A stretch of DNA of 64,000 bases. Source: Stutzerimonas kunmingensis (GTDB lineage: Bacteria > Pseudomonadota > Gammaproteobacteria > Pseudomonadales > Pseudomonadaceae). The notes below the pieces were generated by a model. The model did not search any database. It saw only the letters and a list, made by a program, of their open reading frames with translations, and had not been told where the DNA came from. The stretch's first letter is position 1. Each line of letters opens with the position of its first letter. The translations under genes were made by a program, and so were the position numbers. The stretch is taken from the NCBI RefSeq assembly GCF_900114065.1, contig NZ_FORS01000003.1, positions 558,001-622,000 on the forward strand. The letters are read 5' to 3'. Shown here piece after piece: positions 48,675-58,572 of the stretch.

Positions 48675-50147
48675 TCAGCCGAGCGGAGCGGGTTGCCCCG
48701 CCCGAGCGAGCAACGACTGGTTACGCATCAGTCCGTAGTGCAGCACGCCGCCGAACAGCGCGCCGAGCAGCCAGGCGAAGCCGGACAGGCTCTCCAGGCC
48801 CGGCACCCACACCGAGGCCACCGAAAACAGCGCGCTGACGCCGAAGGCGATCATCGCCTTGCGGTTCCAGCCGGCATTGAAGTGGTAGATCCCGCTGCGC
48901 TCGGTGGAGAACAGCTGCTGCAGGTCCAGATGCTGGCGGCGAACCAAGTAGTAGTCGGCGACGATGATGCCGTACAGCGGCGCCAGCACCGCGCCCAGTG
49001 TGTCGACGAAGGCGGCGATACCCACCTCGCTGATGAAGGCCACCCACAGCGCGCCGATGAAGAAGGCGATGGCTGCGGTAATGAAACCGCCGGTACGCGC
49101 GCTGATCCTGGCCGGCGCCAGGTTGGCGATGTCGTAGGCCGGCGGGATGAAGTTGGCGACCAGGTTGATGCCGACCGTGGCGGCAAAGAAGGTGATGGCG
49201 GCCACCACCGTCAGGGTCACGTTGTCGATGCGCGCGACGATGTCGGTGGGGTTGGTCAGCGTTTCGCCGAACACCACCACGGTTCCGGCAGTGATCACCA
49301 GCGCAATCATCGAGAAGATAGCCAGGCTCACCGGCAGACCGAGGAAGTTGCCGATGCGCATCTGCCGTTCGCTCTTCACGAAGCGGGCGAAGTCGCCGTA
49401 GTTGATCACCACGGCGGCGAAGTAGGCGACCATGGTGCCGACCACCGCGGCGAACGCGGCTATCGGTCCGCCGGCGTGCTCTCCGCTGCCGCTGAAGATG
49501 TCGCCGAGGGCGCCGAGCAGGCTCGGGCCGGCCTGATACCAGATGGCGATCATCAGTAAGATCATCACCAGGTAGACCAGCGGGCCGGCCCAGTTGAGAA
49601 AGCGCGTTACCCAGTCGACGCCACGGACGAACAGCGCCACCTGAAACACGCAGACGATCACGTAGGCGGCCCAGTCGATGGCCGTCAGGCCGAGCAGCGT
49701 GGCGGCCTGTGGCTCGCTGCCGAGCAGTGTCCGCAGCAACAGGGCCACCGCGGTCGAGGCGAAATAGGTCTGCACGCCGTACCAGAAGATGGCGACGATG
49801 CCGCGTACCACCGCCGGGAAATTCGCGCCGCGTACCCCCATGCTCGCCCGCGCCATCACCGGGAACGGAATGCCGTACTTCACGCTGGGCTTGCCGGTGA
49901 GCTGCACCAGACCCATGACGATGAAACCGGCCAGCACGATGCCCGCCAGGACCGCCCAGCCATTGAGGCCGTAACTGATGAATAGCGTGGCTGCGAGGGT
50001 GTAGCCGAACAGGCTCTGGATGTCGTTGGACCACACATTGAATATCTCGAACCAGCCCCATTTGCGCTCAGCCGGGGCAAGTGGCGCGAGATCGGCGTTG
50101 TACAGGCTGGGATCGATCTGCTTGATCTGGAAATCGTCATGGTTCAT
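48675..50147 (-). CDS. NCS1-family nucleobase/allantoin permease
   Basis: 490 residues, about twelve membrane helices. Nucleobase:cation symporter-1 family (cytosine, uracil, hydantoin, allantoin). Typical segments are NADLAPLAPAERKWGWFEIFNVWSND in order at the N-terminus, GIPFPVMARASMGVRGANFPA, and ADYYLVRRQHLDL near residue 395. Its place between urease blocks suggests import of a nitrogen compound whose breakdown gives urea (inference). Two direct repeats with TGTATRCA cores lie upstream. Confidence 0.9.
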   Translation of the reverse strand: MNHDDFQIKQIDPSLYNADLAPLAPAERKWGWFEIFNVWSNDIQSLFGYTLAATLFISYGLNGWAVLAGIVLAGFIVMGLVQLTGKPSVKYGIPFPVMARASMGVRGANFPAVVRGIVAIFWYGVQTYFASTAVALLLRTLLGSEPQAATLLGLTAIDWAAYVIVCVFQVALFVRGVDWVTRFLNWAGPLVYLVMILLMIAIWYQAGPSLLGALGDIFSGSGEHAGGPIAAFAAVVGTMVAYFAAVVINYGDFARFVKSERQMRIGNFLGLPVSLAIFSMIALVITAGTVVVFGETLTNPTDIVARIDNVTLTVVAAITFFAATVGINLVANFIPPAYDIANLAPARISARTGGFITAAIAFFIGALWVAFISEVGIAAFVDTLGAVLAPLYGIIVADYYLVRRQHLDLQQLFSTERSGIYHFNAGWNRKAMIAFGVSALFSVASVWVPGLESLSGFAWLLGALFGGVLHYGLMRNQSLLARAGQPAPLG

Positions 50148-50172
50148 GGGAGGGCGCTCTGAGCAAGACTGT

Positions 50173-50307
50173 GGATTTTTTGTATGCAGTTCTTGTTCCG
50201 CGTAAGGCAGAGCTCGCGAATTGTCCGACTGTGGCGCAGCGCGCTACGTCGCCAACCCCTGGATTCTAGGCGCTCCCAGGCAGTTCGCCTGGATTTTTTG
50301 TATACAG
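50173..50307. promoter_or_regulatory. pair of 17-bp direct repeats upstream of the permease gene
   Basis: GGATTTTTTGTATGCAG (50173-50189) and GGATTTTTTGTATACAG (50291-50307) differ in one base and lie 118 bases apart, 26 and 144 bases from the start codon. The TGTATACA core is palindromic, as in GntR-type operators. No GntR gene lies nearby. The rest of the 327-base gap shows no gene. Confidence 0.5.
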
Positions 50308-50414
50308 AAAGGGTGGCGAGTTTAGGCGGGTAGAGTGCAAAGCCCTGTCTGTGGATGCGCCGCTCGAGAGCCTAAGGTGCGTGCAGTGCACCAGCAGGGT
50401 GCTTTCCGATGGCA

Positions 50415-50449
50415 CATAAAAAAGCCAGGCCTGCGTGGGGCCTGGCTTT
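50415..50449 (-). terminator. terminator after the curlin-repeat gene
   Basis: An 11-bp stem (50421-50431 with 50439-50449) followed on the minus strand by TTTTTTA. Confidence 0.9.
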
Positions 50450-50474
50450 CCGACCGAATCGGCCGATGACGCGA

Positions 50475-51203
50475 TTACTGCTGGGTAACGATCGCGGTGT
50501 TGTTGCTGCCGGTCTGGCTGACGCTGGCGTAGTCGGCGAAGCCTGCCTGGGTCACTGTCGCGAAGTTGTCGGCGCCAGTCTGCAGCAGCACGGCCTGGCT
50601 GGAATCGCCGAACTGATCGACCAGCGCGAGGTTGCCGTCGCCCTGCTGCTCCAGGTCGACGGAGTTGCCGATTCCGGCCTGATCGATATCGGCCACGTTC
50701 ATGTTGCCGGTCTGGATGAGATCGACGATGCCTTCCTGGCCGCTCTGGGAGATCAGTGCTTCGTTGCCCTCCCCGAACTGATCGACAATGGTGCTGTTGT
50801 ACGCGCCGTCCTGGATCAGCACCACATCGTTGCTCACGCCGTCCTGGGTCACGTCGGCGCTGTTGGCAAAGCCGGCCTGCTCGACGATGGTGCTGTTGTC
50901 CCGGTCGTACTGACTGATGAACACCTCGCCCTCGACGCCGGTTTGAATGACATCGGCCTGGTGCAAGGCACCCTGCTGAGTCACCTCGGAAAAGTTGTCC
51001 TGGCCGAGCTGGGTGGTCGTGGCGCTGTTCTGCTGCGAAGCGCCGGTCTGATAAATGTACGAAGCCTGGCCGACGCCTTCCTGGTAGACATCGGCGATCT
51101 GGTCAACACCGTTTTGTTCGATAACCGCTTCACTGCTGGCCGCAATAGCCTGGGTGGCAGAGACGGCGAGGACAGCAGCGAAAAGCACGTTGGTTTTGAA
51201 CAT
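50475..51203 (-). CDS. secreted curlin-repeat protein (CsgA/CsgB-like), orphan
   Basis: 242 residues. A signal peptide (ending near ATQAIAAS) is followed by about nineteen units of eleven residues with the pattern x-A-x-[VI]-x-Q-x-G-x2-N, for example ADIDQAGIGN, STIVDQFGEGN and ATVTQAGFAD. This is the curlin strand-turn repeat, which builds a stacked beta-solenoid amyloid. The protein is very acidic with almost no lysine. It is longer than E. coli CsgA (about 151 residues). No csgB, csgE, csgF, csgG or csgD gene is nearby. GGAG lies upstream of the ATG, and a strong terminator follows. Amyloid formation itself is inference from the repeat. Confidence 0.85.
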   Translation of the reverse strand: MFKTNVLFAAVLAVSATQAIAASSEAVIEQNGVDQIADVYQEGVGQASYIYQTGASQQNSATTTQLGQDNFSEVTQQGALHQADVIQTGVEGEVFISQYDRDNSTIVEQAGFANSADVTQDGVSNDVVLIQDGAYNSTIVDQFGEGNEALISQSGQEGIVDLIQTGNMNVADIDQAGIGNSVDLEQQGDGNLALVDQFGDSSQAVLLQTGADNFATVTQAGFADYASVSQTGSNNTAIVTQQ

Positions 51204-51532
51204 CGATTGTTTCTCCGTAGGATTCAGTCAATCGCGCCGCTGGTTTTCAGCTGACGCGGTTACCCGAAAACGCCCGCTTTCCCCTCGAACGCGACACCGG
51301 CAATGCCTCCCGCCAGCCACGGTAGCCGGTGGTCGCTGCGCATCCATGCATCCCTGGGTAGAGCGTTGCGCTTGGGTTGTCAGACGGTAATTCCATGCCC
51401 GACTTTCCCAATCCATCGAACGGTTGATTCACTCGCGAACCGACGAAGTGCAGCGCGAGCATCGACCTTGCGGCGATGGTCAAAACGCGCGCTGACTGGA
51501 AGGCAATTGGCCCTCCGTCCCGGCGCGCTGCC
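51204..51532. other. upstream region of the curlin-repeat gene
   Basis: About 330 bases between the curlin gene start and the repeats at the ureC end. Open frames here are short and without ribosome-binding sites. The region must hold the curlin promoter, but I could not pick a convincing -35/-10 pair. Confidence 0.45.
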
Positions 51533-51562
51533 GATCAGAACAGGTCGATCAGAACAGGTTGA

Positions 51563-51574
<12 letters not shown>
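51533..51574. repeat. 14-bp tandem repeat over the ureC stop codon
   Basis: GATCAGAACAGGTC (51533-51546), GATCAGAACAGGTT (51547-51560) and a third copy starting at 51561 that diverges after ten bases. The third copy contains the last codons and TGA stop of ureC on the minus strand. Confidence 0.9.
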
Positions 51575-53263
<1,689 letters not shown>

Positions 53264-53297
53264 CGGGGCTCCTTGGTCGGTCCCTGTATTGGCTCTG

Positions 53298-53409
53298 CCC
53301 TCACCCCAACCCTCTCCCGGAGGGAGAGGGGGCTGATCGGCGTTGGTCCATTCCGTCGCGGTGGCTGCTTTTCTCCCTCTCTCCTTGGGAGAGGGCTGGG
53401 GTGGAGGGG
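53298..53409. repeat. inverted repeat between ureB and ureC
   Basis: CCCTCACCCCAACCCTCTCCC at the left (from 53298) and its near-complement GGGAGAGGGCTGGGGTGGAGGG at the right (to 53408) enclose a short arm pair CCCGGAGGGAGAGGG. This CTCACCCCAACCC text is a dispersed intergenic repeat in many gamma-proteobacteria. It can fold into a long hairpin in the ureB-ureC message. Confidence 0.75.
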
Positions 53410-53412
53410 CTT

Positions 53413-53718
53413 TTAAAGCGCGCCCATCACTCGCCCGGCGAAACCGAACACCCGGCGATCGCCGGCCAGCTCGACCAGTTCCACCTCGCGGCTCTGTCCC
53501 GGCTCGAAGCGCACCGCGGTGCCGGCCGGGATGTTCAGACGCATGCCGCGCGTGGCGGCGCGGTCGAAGGTGAGCGCATCGTTGGTTTCGAAGAAGTGGT
53601 AGTGCGAACCGACCTGGATCGGCCGGTCGCCGCTGTTGGCCACGCAGAGGGTCAGGGTGCGGCGGCCGGCGTTGAGCTCGATCTCGCCGTCCTGGATCTG
53701 GTATTCGCCGGGAATCAT
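53413..53718 (-). CDS. ureB: urease beta subunit
   Basis: 101 residues. Begins [19 protein letters not shown], with [19 protein letters not shown] and [17 protein letters not shown], all hallmarks of UreB. Separate from ureA and ureC as in most proteobacteria. Its start overlaps the stop of the acetyltransferase gene by four bases. Confidence 0.97.
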   Translation of the reverse strand: MIPGEYQIQDGEIELNAGRRTLTLCVANSGDRPIQVGSHYHFFETNDALTFDRAATRGMRLNIPAGTAVRFEPGQSREVELVELAGDRRVFGFAGRVMGAL

Positions 53719-54269
53719 GGTTGGGACGTCCTGTTCAGGGTCAGTTGCATCATGGTCAGGTCCAGCCAGCGGCCGAACTTGCAGCCGACCTGGCGCATCT
53801 GGCCGACGTGGATGAAGCCGAGCTGCTGGTGCATATGCACCGAGGCGCGATTCTCGCTTTCGATAAAGGCGACCATCACGTGCTTCTCGAGCATCCGGGC
53901 GCGCTCGATCAGCGCCTTCATCAGGCTGCGGCCGATGCCGCTGCCGCGGTGGTCGGGGCTCACGTACACCGAGTTCTCCACGGTGTGGCGAAAGCCGTCA
54001 TGCGGGCGCCATGGGCCGAACGAGGCGTAGCCGGCCACCTGGCCCCCCTCGTCGATGGCCACCAGCACCGGGTAACCCTGATCGTGGCGCTCGGCCAGCC
54101 AGGCGCGGCGGTTGTCGAGGTCGACGATCCGGTCGTTCCAGATTGCCGTGCTGTTCTGCACGGCATCGTTGTAGATCCGCAGGATGCCTGCGAGGTCGGT
54201 GTCCAGGGCGTCGCGTATCTGCACGTTGAGTTCCTTCAAAAGCGGTTCAAGGTCGTTCGCAGTAGACAT
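53715..54269 (-). CDS. GNAT acetyltransferase of the phosphinothricin/methionine-sulfone type
   Basis: 184 residues. The sequence [35 protein letters not shown] (acetyl-CoA loop) and [26 protein letters not shown] is that of the Pat/Bar group. From memory the P. aeruginosa gene at the same place (PA4866) acetylates methionine sulfoximine and sulfone. The N-terminal ~15 residues before VQIRDA are an extra stretch, so the start could be internal. Coupled to ureB by an ATGA overlap. Confidence 0.9.
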   Translation of the reverse strand: MSTANDLEPLLKELNVQIRDALDTDLAGILRIYNDAVQNSTAIWNDRIVDLDNRRAWLAERHDQGYPVLVAIDEGGQVAGYASFGPWRPHDGFRHTVENSVYVSPDHRGSGIGRSLMKALIERARMLEKHVMVAFIESENRASVHMHQQLGFIHVGQMRQVGCKFGRWLDLTMMQLTLNRTSQP

Positions 54270-54280
54270 TGACCCGCGTT

Positions 54281-54583
54281 TCAGGGAATAGGTTGATGCA
54301 CGGTGACCAGCTTGGTGCCATCCAGGAAGGTGGCCTCGACCTGGATCTCCGGGATCATCTCCGGCACGCCTTCCATCACCTGCTCGCGGCTGAGCAGGGT
54401 GGTGCCGAAGTGCATCAACTCGGCGACCGTTCGGCCGTCGCGCGCACCTTCGAGCAGTGCCGCGGAAATGTAGGCCATGGCTTCCGGGTAGTTGAGCTGC
54501 AACCCGCGCGCCAGACGGCGTTCGGCCACCAGGCCGGCGGTAAAGATCAGCAGCTTGTCCTTCTCTCTTGGTGACAGATCCAT
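54281..54583 (-). CDS. ureA: urease gamma subunit
   Basis: 100 residues from the ATG at 54583. [37 protein letters not shown] and [11 protein letters not shown] are family-typical. The short helical subunit packs on UreC. The 137-base gap to ureD holds two palindromic repeats. Confidence 0.97.
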   Translation of the reverse strand: MDLSPREKDKLLIFTAGLVAERRLARGLQLNYPEAMAYISAALLEGARDGRTVAELMHFGTTLLSREQVMEGVPEMIPEIQVEATFLDGTKLVTVHQPIP

Positions 54584-54596
54584 AACAGCTCCAGTC

Positions 54597-54715
54597 GTAG
54601 GGTGGACGTCGCTTTTCGCATCCACCGGCTCGTGGTCGAGACCACGCAGCGTCATTCAGGCAGCGTGCACACAGGCGCGCTGGGTAGGGTGGGTAACGGC
54701 GCAGCCTTACCCACC
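54597..54715. repeat. two GTAGGGTGG palindromic repeats between ureD and ureA
   Basis: GTAGGGTGGA...TCCACC at 54597-54626 and GTAGGGTGGGTAA...TTACCCACC at 54684-54715. Both have the same head as the copies at 41699, 56563 and 60257 and can each form a hairpin in the ure mRNA. Confidence 0.8.
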
Positions 54716-54720
54716 GTTGT

Positions 54721-55554
54721 TCATGTACTCCATATCCTGGGCGGTACCGCCTCGCGGCCCAGCAGTTCAGGGCGCAACAGCCGCCACAGATCGATCAGCC
54801 AGGCGCGCGCATGCAGCGCTTCGTCCGCGAGGCAGCGCGCGACCACCAGGCCGGGCAGCTGGGTCAGGTCGCCACGCACGCGGCTGGGTAGTTCACGGCA
54901 GCGTTCCATCAGCTCCGCGTTGATTTCGCCGCTGACGATCAGGGTCGCAAACACCGAACGCCCGTCGAGGCCGATCGGCGAATCCAGCAGGCCGTCGCCG
55001 CCGGCGATGCGCTGGCGTTCATGCCAGATGAGCTGGCCATCACGGCGGATATCCAGGCGCGCCTGGAAATGCCCGGCGTCGAAGCGCTCGCCTGCGGCCG
55101 GCCGGCCGAGCGCCACCATGTCCCAGTAGAACAGCCGCGCGTCGCCTTCCAGCTCGATGACCGTGCTCAGCTCGGCCTGCGCCGCGGAGTAGACGATGGT
55201 CTCCTGCGGTAGCCATTCCAGCGTGGCGCCGGTTTCGACGCGCAGGCGCAGGTCCTGAAACGCCGGGCCGACTGCGCGATACCACTTGGCCGCACCGGGG
55301 CTGGTCAGTTGCGCCCAGGCACCGGCGGCAACCGAGGCGCTGATATCCAGCCGATCCCCACCGGCAATGCCACCCGGCGGGTGGACGATGATGTGCTGAC
55401 AGACCTCAGGTCCCTCTGGGTAGAGATGCTTCTGCACTCGCAGCGGCCCGCTGTGTCGACGCAGCACCGGCCGCGTGGCACTGGCGCACAGCGCATAACC
55501 GAGCTCGAGCTCGGCATGCCAGTGGGGGGTGAACAGCGGTGCAGGGGCGTTCAT
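54721..55554 (-). CDS. ureD: urease accessory protein UreD
   Basis: 277 residues from the ATG at 55554. Scaffold that binds apo-urease and recruits UreF and UreG for nickel insertion. Typical segments are [32 protein letters not shown] in order and [12 protein letters not shown]. The frame extends 61 codons further upstream but across a sigma-54 promoter match. Confidence 0.95.
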   Translation of the reverse strand: MNAPAPLFTPHWHAELELGYALCASATRPVLRRHSGPLRVQKHLYPEGPEVCQHIIVHPPGGIAGGDRLDISASVAAGAWAQLTSPGAAKWYRAVGPAFQDLRLRVETGATLEWLPQETIVYSAAQAELSTVIELEGDARLFYWDMVALGRPAAGERFDAGHFQARLDIRRDGQLIWHERQRIAGGDGLLDSPIGLDGRSVFATLIVSGEINAELMERCRELPSRVRGDLTQLPGLVVARCLADEALHARAWLIDLWRLLRPELLGREAVPPRIWST

Positions 55555-55591
55555 GGGCGCAGGCTTTTCGATCTGTCGGTCAGGAAAGCAG

Positions 55592-55607
55592 AGCAATCGC
55601 CATGCCC
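55592..55607 (-). promoter_or_regulatory. sigma-54 promoter upstream of ureD
   Basis: Minus strand GGGCATG-GCGA-TTGCT: GG and GC are ten bases apart and 10 of 12 consensus positions fit. Predicted start near 55581, about 27 bases before the ureD ATG. Confidence 0.72.
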
Positions 55608-55773
55608 GTTGTGCGCTGCCCTGGTGCGTCGTCCGGTGGCGAGGCCTGACAGGTAGGCGTTGCAGCGCTTTCCGGCGCGTATTCGCATCCTGACCAAGCG
55701 TTTCTGGACGACGCTCTTGTGCTTCTGGCTGGTGCATTGAGCGAATGACGCGCCGTTTTGGTGCATTAATCGC

Positions 55774-56472
55774 TCAGATGGCGACCAGCCCGCGCACCCC
55801 TTCGGCGTCCATGTTTTCGCCGCGGCCCTGCTGGATGATCTCGCCGCGGCTCATCACCAGGTACTGGTCGGCCAGTTCGGCGGCGAAGTCGTAGAACTGC
55901 TCCACCAGGAGGATCGCCATGTCGCCGCGGGCCGCGAGCTTCTTGATCACCGCGCCGATCTCCTTGATCACCGAGGGCTGGATGCCTTCGGTGGGTTCGT
56001 CGAGGATCAGCAGGCGTGGCTTGCTCGCCAGCGCGCGGCCGATCGCCAATTGCTGTTGCTGGCCGCCGGAGAGGTCGCCGCCGCGGCGGTGCTTCATCTC
56101 CTTCAGCACCGGGAACAGCTCGTAGATGAATTCGGGTACTTCCCTGGCTTCCCTGGCGCTGAAGCGGGACAGGCCCATCAGCAGGTTTTCCTCGACGGTG
56201 AGGCGGCCGAAGATCTCGCGCCCTTGCGGCACGTAGGCGATGCCGGCGTGCACGCGCTGGTGCGGTTTGAAGCCGGTGATCGGCTTGCCTTCCCAGTTCA
56301 CCGCGCCTTCCTTGGCCGGGATCAGGCCCATCAGGCACTTGAGCAGGGTGGTCTTGCCGACGCCGTTGCGTCCGAGCAGGCAGGTGACTTCGCCGACCTT
56401 CGCCTCGAACGAGAGGCCGCGCAGGATATGGCTGCCGCCGTAGTACTGGTGCAGTTGCTGGACTTGCAGCAT
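55774..56472 (-). CDS. urtE: urea ABC transporter ATP-binding protein UrtE
   Basis: 232 residues from the ATG at 56472, preceded by AAGGAG. Walker A GRNGVGKTTLL, signature LSGGQQQQLAIG, Walker B LLILDEPTEG, the LivF type. One of two ATPases of the high-affinity urea importer. A 172-base gap with two palindromic repeats separates it from urtD. Confidence 0.95.
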   Translation of the reverse strand: MLQVQQLHQYYGGSHILRGLSFEAKVGEVTCLLGRNGVGKTTLLKCLMGLIPAKEGAVNWEGKPITGFKPHQRVHAGIAYVPQGREIFGRLTVEENLLMGLSRFSAREAREVPEFIYELFPVLKEMKHRRGGDLSGGQQQQLAIGRALASKPRLLILDEPTEGIQPSVIKEIGAVIKKLAARGDMAILLVEQFYDFAAELADQYLVMSRGEIIQQGRGENMDAEGVRGLVAI

Positions 56473-56489
56473 GTGCGACTCCTTCACTT

Positions 56490-56592
56490 GGTGGATAAGC
56501 CTCTGGCGTTATCCACCCTACGATTAGGTTTGTGATGATGCGGGCATGGGCGTTCGGCGGGCGTAGGGTGGATGACGCTTTACCCATCCACC
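56490..56592. repeat. pair of opposed GTAGGGTGG repeats between urtD and urtE
   Basis: A minus-oriented copy (56490-56521, GGTGGATAA...TTATCCACCCTAC) and a plus-oriented copy (56563-56592, GTAGGGTGGAT...ATCCACC). Each is an internal palindrome. Confidence 0.8.
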
Positions 56593-56644
56593 ATGGGATG
56601 GCATCAATGGATCAAACCGGCCTCATTCACCCCTGCGAGCCGCT

Positions 56645-57499
56645 CTACCGCCCCAGATACACCTCGATCACCCGCTCATCCGCCTGCACCTGTTGCAGCG
56701 AACCCTCGGCCAGCACCTGACCCTGATGCAACACGGTGACGTGGTCGGCGATGGTTTCGACGAAGCCCATGTCGTGCTCGACCACCATCAGCGAATGCTT
56801 GCGCGCCAGGGACTTGAACAGCTCGGCAGTGAATTCCGTTTCGGCGTCGGTCATGCCGGCCACCGGCTCGTCGAGCAGCAAGAGTTGCGGCGATTGCATC
56901 AAGAGCATGCCGATCTCGAGGAACTGCTTCTGTCCGTGAGACAGCAGCCCGGCCGGGCGATGGCGCGACTGGCCGAGGCGGATGGTCTCCAGCACTTCGT
57001 CGATGCGGTCCTTCTGCTCTCCGGAGAGTTTGGCCCTGAGGCTGGCCCACACTGACTTGTCGGTCTTCTGCGCCAGCTCCAGGTTCTCGAACACCGAAAG
57101 CGCCTCGAACACCGTGGGCTTCTGGAATTTGCGGCCGATGCCGGCCTGGGCGATGTCCACCTCGCTCATGCGGGTCAGGTCCAGGGTTTCGCCGAACCAG
57201 GCGCTGCCGCTGACCGGGCGCGTTTTGCCGGTGATGACGTCCATCATGGTGGTCTTGCCGGCGCCGTTGGGTCCGATGATGCAGCGCAGCTCGCCGACGC
57301 CGATGTACAGGCTGAGATTGGTCAGCGCCTTGAAGCCGTCGAAGCTGACGTTGATGTCTTCCAGGCTGAGGATGGTGCCGTGGCGTACGTCCAGGCCCTT
57401 CTCGGCTACCCGGCCAAGGCCGATGGCATCGCGGGTCAGGCCACCGCCGGTGGGATCGAAGCCGTCGATGACGGCGCTGCAAGGTACGGTTTTCATCAT
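56645..57499 (-). CDS. urtD: urea ABC transporter ATP-binding protein UrtD
   Basis: 284 residues from the ATG at 57499, overlapping the urtC stop (ATGA). Walker A GPNGAGKTTMMD near residue 74, signature LLSHGQKQFLEIG, Walker B LLLLDEPVAGM, of the LivG type. The first 35 residues before the ABC domain are longer than in many UrtD proteins. Confidence 0.95.
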   Translation of the reverse strand: MMKTVPCSAVIDGFDPTGGGLTRDAIGLGRVAEKGLDVRHGTILSLEDINVSFDGFKALTNLSLYIGVGELRCIIGPNGAGKTTMMDVITGKTRPVSGSAWFGETLDLTRMSEVDIAQAGIGRKFQKPTVFEALSVFENLELAQKTDKSVWASLRAKLSGEQKDRIDEVLETIRLGQSRHRPAGLLSHGQKQFLEIGMLLMQSPQLLLLDEPVAGMTDAETEFTAELFKSLARKHSLMVVEHDMGFVETIADHVTVLHQGQVLAEGSLQQVQADERVIEVYLGR

Positions 57500-58572
57500 T
57501 CGCCCCTCCGCTTGATAAGGCCGATGACGCCCTTGGGCAGGTACAGGGTGACGATGATGAACAGCGCGCCGAGGGCGAACAGCCAGTATTCGGGGAAGGC
57601 CACGGTGAACCAGCTCTTCATACCGTTGACGATACCGGCGCCAAGCAGTGGGCCGATCAGCGTGCCGCGCCCGCCGAGGGCGACCCAGACGGCGGCCTCG
57701 ATGGATTGCGTCGGCGCCATCTCGCTGGGGTTGATGATGCCGACCTGCGGCACATAGAGCGCACCGGCGAGGCCGCAGAGCACGGCCGACAGCGTCCAGA
57801 TGAACAGCTTGTAGCCGCGCGGATCGTAGCCGCAGAACATCAGGCGGTTCTCGGCATCGCGCAGGGCGGTGAGCACCCGGCCGAACTTGCTGCGCGCCAG
57901 GCGGAAACCCAGGTACAGGCTGCCGGCCAGGAGCGCCACAGTGGCGAGGAACAGCGTGGCGCGGGTCGCCGGCGCCGAAATCGAGAAGCCGAGAATGGTC
58001 TTGAAGTCGGTGAAGCCATTGTTGCCGCCGAAGCCGGTCTCGTTGCGGAAGAACAGGAGCATGCCGGCGAAGGTCAGCGCCTGGGTCATGATCGAGAAGT
58101 ACACGCCCTTGATCCGCGAGCGGAAGGCGAAGAAGCCGAAGACGAAGGCCAGCACGCCGGGCACCAGCACCACCAGGCACATGGCCCAGAGAAAGCTCGA
58201 CGTGCCGTACCAGTACCAGGGCAGTTCGTTCCAGGCGAGGAAGCTCATGAACGCCGGCAGGCCGTCACCGGCGCTCTGCCGCATCAGGTACATGCCCATG
58301 GCGTAACCGCCGAGGGCGAAGAACAGGCCGTGGCCGAGGGACAAGAGCCCCGCGTAGCCCCAGACCAGATCCAGCGCCAGGGCGACGATGGCGTAGCAGA
58401 GGATCTTGCCCACCAGGGTCAGGGTGTAGGCCGAGACGTGCAGGGCATGCTCGGCCGGCAGCAGGTGCAGCAGCGGCATGGCCAGCAACACGACCAAAGC
58501 GATACCGAGGGCGACGGCGGTGAGCTTCGGCCCGGCTTTCTGCGCGGCGGTGAGGGTAAGTGGCTGGTTCAA
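57496..58572 (-). CDS. urtC: urea ABC transporter permease UrtC
   Basis: 358 residues, LivM-type permease with about ten helices. GYAGLLSLGHGLFFALGGYAMGMYL near residue 70 and the coupling region GRVLTALRDAENR near residue 210 are typical. The start overlaps the urtB stop by four bases. Confidence 0.95.
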   Translation of the reverse strand: MNQPLTLTAAQKAGPKLTAVALGIALVVLLAMPLLHLLPAEHALHVSAYTLTLVGKILCYAIVALALDLVWGYAGLLSLGHGLFFALGGYAMGMYLMRQSAGDGLPAFMSFLAWNELPWYWYGTSSFLWAMCLVVLVPGVLAFVFGFFAFRSRIKGVYFSIMTQALTFAGMLLFFRNETGFGGNNGFTDFKTILGFSISAPATRATLFLATVALLAGSLYLGFRLARSKFGRVLTALRDAENRLMFCGYDPRGYKLFIWTLSAVLCGLAGALYVPQVGIINPSEMAPTQSIEAAVWVALGGRGTLIGPLLGAGIVNGMKSWFTVAFPEYWLFALGALFIIVTLYLPKGVIGLIKRRGE

